This document shows, one piece after another, positions 60,609 to 64,000 of a stretch of DNA of 64,000 bases; position 1 is the stretch's first letter, and every line of letters begins with the position of its first letter. Origin of the DNA: JAOAFZ01 sp964407325 (GTDB lineage: Bacteria > Patescibacteriota > Microgenomatia > UBA1406 > GWC2-37-13); NCBI GenBank assembly GCA_964407325.1, contig CAYOVA010000001.1, forward strand, positions 62,001 through 126,000, written 5' to 3'. Made by a program: the position numbers and the translations under genes. Under the pieces are notes generated by a model. The model searched no databases. It was not told the DNA's origin and was given only the letters and a program-made list of their open reading frames with translations.

Positions 60609-61283
60609 ATGAATACTGAAGAAAATCTTAAAACAGATACGGCAGAAGTTTCTCCTTCTACAGAGGAGAACACCGCTGTGGCTGAAACAACAGAAACTTC
60701 TCAAGCTGGAGATACAGCGGAAGAAGGGACATCATCTGTCCTGAAAAAGGCAGCTGAAGCAAATGCAAAATGGTTCGTAATCCATTCACAGACTGGACAC
60801 GAAGCTCGTGTTCGTACCGCTCTTGAACAGAGAATTCAGAGTCTTGGTATGGAAAACAAAATCTTTCAGGTTGTTATTCCTACAAGAGAAATTGTGGTCG
60901 TGAAAAAAGGAAAGAAATCAAAGCAGAAAGAGCGCGTCTTTCCAGGATACATTCTCATAAAAATGATAATGGATGATGATTCATGGCTTGTTGTTCGTAC
61001 AACTGAAGGTGTGACCGGATTTATTGGAGCAGGCCTTAAGCCTTCACCAATTTCAGAAAAAGAAGTAGAAGCAATTATGAAGTTCGTTACCCAGGAACAG
61101 CCAAAATTCAAGGCAAAGTTCTCAGTTGGCGAAGCAGTCAAGATTACGGATGGACCTTTCTCAGACTTCCTTGGAACTATTGAAGGAATTGATGAGGAAA
61201 AAGGGAAAGTTCGCGTACTGGTTTCCATTTTCGATCGTGAAACCCCTGTTGAACTTGATTTTCTGCAGGTTGCTAAGCTATAA
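60609..61283 (+). CDS. nusG: Transcription antitermination protein NusG
   Basis: A 224-residue protein. An acidic, Thr/Glu-rich extension of about 50 residues precedes the NGN domain (KWFVIHSQTGHEARVRTAL, VFPGYILIKMIMDDDSWL, GVTGFIGAG) and the C-terminal KOW domain (GEAVKITDGPFSDFLGTIEG). NusG binds RNA polymerase and couples it to Rho or ribosomes; rho is encoded at 45783. The extension is not present in most NusG proteins. Confidence 0.95.
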   Translation: MNTEENLKTDTAEVSPSTEENTAVAETTETSQAGDTAEEGTSSVLKKAAEANAKWFVIHSQTGHEARVRTALEQRIQSLGMENKIFQVVIPTREIVVVKKGKKSKQKERVFPGYILIKMIMDDDSWLVVRTTEGVTGFIGAGLKPSPISEKEVEAIMKFVTQEQPKFKAKFSVGEAVKITDGPFSDFLGTIEGIDEEKGKVRVLVSIFDRETPVELDFLQVAKL

Positions 61284-61323
61284 TTTCAACTCGTCGTTTA
61301 CACGAATTAATTAAGACACATAT

Positions 61324-61749
61324 ATGGCAAAAAAAATAAAAACATTTATTAAGTTAAATCTTCCAGCAGGAACTGCAACACCAGCACCGCCAGTTGGACC
61401 AGCTCTTGGTCAGCATGGTGTACCGATCATGGATTTCATCAAGGAATACAATGCTCGTACCGCTGATAAGAAAGGTGAAATTATCCCAGCTGTTATCACA
61501 GTCTATGAGGACAGATCATTTACGTTCATTACCAAGCTCCCTCCAGTTGCAGCTATGATCAAGAAAGCGATCAAGACTGACAAAGGATCAGGAGTTCCAA
61601 ATAAACAGAAAGTCGGAAAATTATCAAAGCAGCAAATCGAAGATATCGCACAGCAGAAAATGGAAGATTTGAATGCAAATGATATTGACGCGGCTATGAA
61701 GATCGTCGCAGGGACTGCACGAAGCATGGGTGTTGATACCGAATTATAA
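61324..61749 (+). CDS. rplK: Ribosomal protein L11
   Basis: A 141-residue protein of normal length. IKLNLPAGTATPAPPVGPALGQHGV and FITKLPPVAAMIKKAI match the N-terminal domain, and GTARSMGVDTE the end of the rRNA-binding domain. It is part of the GTPase-associated centre of the large subunit. Confidence 0.97.
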   Translation: MAKKIKTFIKLNLPAGTATPAPPVGPALGQHGVPIMDFIKEYNARTADKKGEIIPAVITVYEDRSFTFITKLPPVAAMIKKAIKTDKGSGVPNKQKVGKLSKQQIEDIAQQKMEDLNANDIDAAMKIVAGTARSMGVDTEL

Positions 61750-61793
61750 TTAGTAACCGGATATAAACCGGAAATTTATCTTTAATTTCACGT

Positions 61794-62594
61794 ATGGGAA
61801 AAGTTAGAACTAGAATCTTAGGATTAGAAGACATTGAAGAACAGCAGAAAGAAGAACAAAAAAAGCGTTCAGCTGAAAAGAAATCTGCTGGAAAACAGGC
61901 AGAAGCGGAAACTGATGCAGAAACCCAGGAAGGATCAGAAAAAAAAGGAAAGAAATCCATGAAGTCTTCCGAGAAAATCGCTAAGAAAGGTAAATCACAC
62001 GGACGGAGTGGAAATTACAAAAAGGCTGTTGCAAAGGTTGATAGTGATAAAAACTACAAAGTTGCAGACGCCGTCTCTACTCTTAAAAAAATTGCGTACG
62101 CAAAACTTCCGGAATCAGTTGAACTTCACTTAAACGTAGTGAAACAAGGATTAAAAGGAGAAATTGAACTTCCCCATTCAACAGGAAAGTCAATTCGTGT
62201 AAAAATCATCGATGATGCAACACTCGAAGCAATTGAAAAAGGTAAACTTGAGTTTGATGTTCTCATCGCTCATCCTTCATTTATGCCAAAGCTTGCTAAG
62301 TTTGCACGCATTCTTGGCCCAAAAGGCTTAATGCCAAATCCAAAAACAGGCACCGTTTCACCCAATCCTGAAGAAGTAGCCAAGAAATTCGAAAAAGGGA
62401 CCATGCAGTGGAAAACAGAGCCAAAAGCAGCTGTTATTCACCAGATGGTAGCAAAACTTTCGTCAGAAGAAAAACAGATCGAAGAAAACGTTGTTGCCTT
62501 CCTCGAAGCAGTTGGAAAAATAAACATCAAAGCTGCATATATAAAAACAACAATGTCACCTTCTCTCAAGCTCGATATTTCAGCAATGGCGTAA
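61794..62594 (+). CDS. rplA: Ribosomal protein L1 with Lys/Glu-rich N-terminal extension
   Basis: A 266-residue protein. The L1 core begins near residue 75 (KNYKVADAVSTLKKIA) and includes HLNVVKQGLKGEIELPHSTG, ARILGPKGLMPNPKTGTV and GTMQWKTEPKAAVIH. The first 70 residues are charged and low in complexity (QQKEEQKKRSAEKK). L1 is part of the L1 stalk and can repress its own mRNA. rplJ and rplL, which usually follow, are missing; a HEPN-like gene comes next. Confidence 0.95.
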   Translation: MGKVRTRILGLEDIEEQQKEEQKKRSAEKKSAGKQAEAETDAETQEGSEKKGKKSMKSSEKIAKKGKSHGRSGNYKKAVAKVDSDKNYKVADAVSTLKKIAYAKLPESVELHLNVVKQGLKGEIELPHSTGKSIRVKIIDDATLEAIEKGKLEFDVLIAHPSFMPKLAKFARILGPKGLMPNPKTGTVSPNPEEVAKKFEKGTMQWKTEPKAAVIHQMVAKLSSEEKQIEENVVAFLEAVGKINIKAAYIKTTMSPSLKLDISAMA

Positions 62595-62708
62595 TTGTAG
62601 CTTGACCTGACAATATATCTGTAGAAAATGACGTGCAAATGATACGCTCTCTTTTGAGGCCTTTTCTTCCCAAAACCAGTTAACTTCTGTATACTGAATG
62701 GTAATCGT

Positions 62709-63269
62709 ATGATTACCAAACCCTATCCTGAAGATTTCTGGAATTATCTTTCGTTACCTCAACAAGATTTATTGATCGAAGGTGATTATTTAAAGGATCA
62801 GATTATTGAAGATGCGGAATATTCATTTAAAGACTACTCCTTTTTAGTTTTTCCATACGCAAAGGCATACGAGGGTTTTTTAAAACAGGTGTTTCTTGAT
62901 GTTGGTTTTATTACCCATCTTGATTATGTCTCAAATCATTTTCGGTTAGGGAAAGTCTTATCTCCCCATATGATTCAAAAGCTTGGTCAAAGAAAATCTC
63001 TCTACGTGCAAATCGAAAAAACAATAACCAGAGATTTTGCAGAAAAAGTCTGGTCTACCTGGAAACTGCACAGAAATGAAATATTTCACTATTACCCCCA
63101 TAACCTAAAAGCTATTACCTTTGGCGAGGCTGACAGTATTGCAAAACAGATAACAAAAACAATGAGGGATGTTTATAAAAACGTGCTTATTGTCTTAAGG
63201 CCAGATGCACCATTGCGTGGATTGAAAGACAGCCACAGCACAGACAGTGACTATTGGAAAGAACAATAA
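62709..63269 (+). CDS. HEPN-like protein, possible ribonuclease or toxin
   Basis: A 186-residue helical protein. Helices with FLVFPYAKAYEGFLKQVFL and the motif LHRNEIFHYYP (R-x4-H) fit the HEPN fold, in which the Arg and His form an RNase site; the pattern is like that of RnlA/RNase LS-type toxins. HEPN proteins act in toxin-antitoxin, phage defence and RNA processing. No antitoxin-like gene is seen next to it. TATACT lies 13 bases before the ATG. Family moderate, activity inferred. Confidence 0.65.
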   Translation: MITKPYPEDFWNYLSLPQQDLLIEGDYLKDQIIEDAEYSFKDYSFLVFPYAKAYEGFLKQVFLDVGFITHLDYVSNHFRLGKVLSPHMIQKLGQRKSLYVQIEKTITRDFAEKVWSTWKLHRNEIFHYYPHNLKAITFGEADSIAKQITKTMRDVYKNVLIVLRPDAPLRGLKDSHSTDSDYWKEQ

Positions 63270-63281
63270 TTTCTTAGGCAG

Positions 63282-64000
63282 ATGAAAGAACTTACGTCGG
63301 AAGAGGTGAAATCTCTTCTAAAAAAGTACGGCCCCAATACGTTAACGGAACAAAAGAAACGCTCGGTTCTCAAGATTTTTTTCGAGCAGTTTGAGAGTGT
63401 GTTAACTGTGTTGCTTCTTATTGCCGCAGTGTTGAGCATGTTTGTAGGAGAAGTGGTTGATGCGAGCCTGATTGTGACCATTGTCCTTCTGAACGCCTTC
63501 TTCGGTTTGTATCAGGAACTAAAGGCGGAAGCGGCGATAGCGGCACTCAAAAAGATGACTATTTCACTCGTCCGTGTGATTCGCGATGGGAAGCATGTTG
63601 AGATTAATAGTGTGGACTTGGTACCAGGTGATATTGTTTATATTGAAGAGGGGGTAAAAGTTCCCGCAGACGGTGTCCTTATAGAACCAGTGAATACTGC
63701 CGTAAACGAATCTGCTCTAACCGGTGAATCGCTGCCAGTAAGTAAAGAAGAAGATGAGGAAGTATATATGGGAACTATAGTTTCCCGTGGGCGAGCGTAC
63801 ATGCAAGTAACTAAAACTGGCATGAAAACACGTTTTGGCAAGGTAGCCGAAAGTCTCCAGACAATAGAAGAGCATAAAACCCCACTGCAAATTAAACTGG
63901 AAAAGCTCTCGGAAATTATTGGTATTGTAGGTATCTTAGCTTCAATTGTGGTAATGGGCTTATCATACGGGCAAGGTGAACCCTATTTCCAATCGTTTCT
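63282..64000 (+). CDS. P-type cation-transporting ATPase, N-terminal part (cut by window edge)
   Basis: The first 239 residues of a longer protein; the frame runs off the right edge. LTSEEVKSLLKKYGPNTLTE is the cation ATPase N-terminal domain, followed by two helices (about 33-70), the actuator domain (VPGDIVYIEEGVKVPADGVL) and NESALTGESLPVSKEED with the TGES dephosphorylation motif. The wording fits the P2 type (Ca2+ or related) rather than the copper type, as no CxxC domain precedes. The ATG at 63282 is 12 bases after the HEPN-like gene. Confidence 0.9.
   Translation, partial: MKELTSEEVKSLLKKYGPNTLTEQKKRSVLKIFFEQFESVLTVLLLIAAVLSMFVGEVVDASLIVTIVLLNAFFGLYQELKAEAAIAALKKMTISLVRVIRDGKHVEINSVDLVPGDIVYIEEGVKVPADGVLIEPVNTAVNESALTGESLPVSKEEDEEVYMGTIVSRGRAYMQVTKTGMKTRFGKVAESLQTIEEHKTPLQIKLEKLSEIIGIVGILASIVVMGLSYGQGEPYFQSF

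Overview
The window looks like a chromosome segment of a Candidate Phyla Radiation (Patescibacteria) bacterium, perhaps of the Microgenomates group. This is an inference from gene content and style: short intergenic gaps, no Shine-Dalgarno sequence in front of nearly all genes, -10 boxes only 5-8 bases before start codons (mostly leaderless mRNAs), modular type IV pilins, a split ComEC with ComEA and DprA, PaaX/Cas2-like regulators, and many small membrane proteins. No mobile element, rRNA or CRISPR array was seen. Two tRNA genes are present: Ala-GGC and Pro-GGG.

Layout. 0-9.6 kb: a surface and type IV pilin locus. It holds the end of an exported protein, a PilX-like protein and three pairs of [prepilin fused to a large display domain + small single-pass membrane protein]; the display domains are a unique C-terminal domain, a TolB-like propeller and an RCC1-like propeller. 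An FNR-like flavin reductase sits inside the locus. 9.6-17.7 kb: a TraG/VirD4-like ATPase, a TPR protein, a CPA1 antiporter, acylphosphatase, a K+ channel, two tRNAs and an unusual leadered gene. 17.8-21.9 kb: dCTP deaminase interrupted by an HNH intein, a secreted glycosidase and ribulose-phosphate epimerase. 22-28.4 kb: two histidine-kinase-like proteins, an M20 peptidase and three receiver-only response regulators. 28.4-34.6 kb: phosphoglycerate mutase, enolase, a histidine phosphatase, an island of three GC-richer leadered genes with Shine-Dalgarno sites and hairpins, and a histidine phosphatase fused to an APH-type kinase.

34.6-42.7 kb: a membrane protein, DprA, RpiB, a methyltransferase, TatD, a glycosyltransferase, thymidylate synthase and a CYTH protein. 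42.7-44 kb: a 1.2-kb AT-rich non-coding stretch with a candidate structured RNA. 44-50.5 kb: Fmt, Rho with a strong intrinsic terminator, a ligand-less CsoR-like protein next to thioredoxin reductase, a LysM-M23 peptidase and a PaaX-like regulator. 51-56.3 kb: an integrase SAM-domain-only protein, an 829-residue tail-fibre-like surface protein and an O-antigen-ligase/TPR protein. 56.3-60.4 kb: comEA and split comEC, then two exported proteins. 60.4-64 kb: secE-nusG-rplK-rplA, a HEPN-like protein and the start of a P-type ATPase.

How it fits together. Pilins, ComEA/ComEC, DprA and perhaps the TraG-like ATPase suggest DNA uptake and contact with a host or neighbour. Glycolytic and pentose-phosphate enzymes (gpmA, eno, rpe, rpiB) and the dCTP deaminase/ThyA pair are the metabolic core seen here. 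The most unusual points are the three-fold pilin-display cassette, the intein in the dCTP deaminase active-site motif, the phosphatase-kinase fusion, and four genes whose expression signals and composition differ from all their neighbours.
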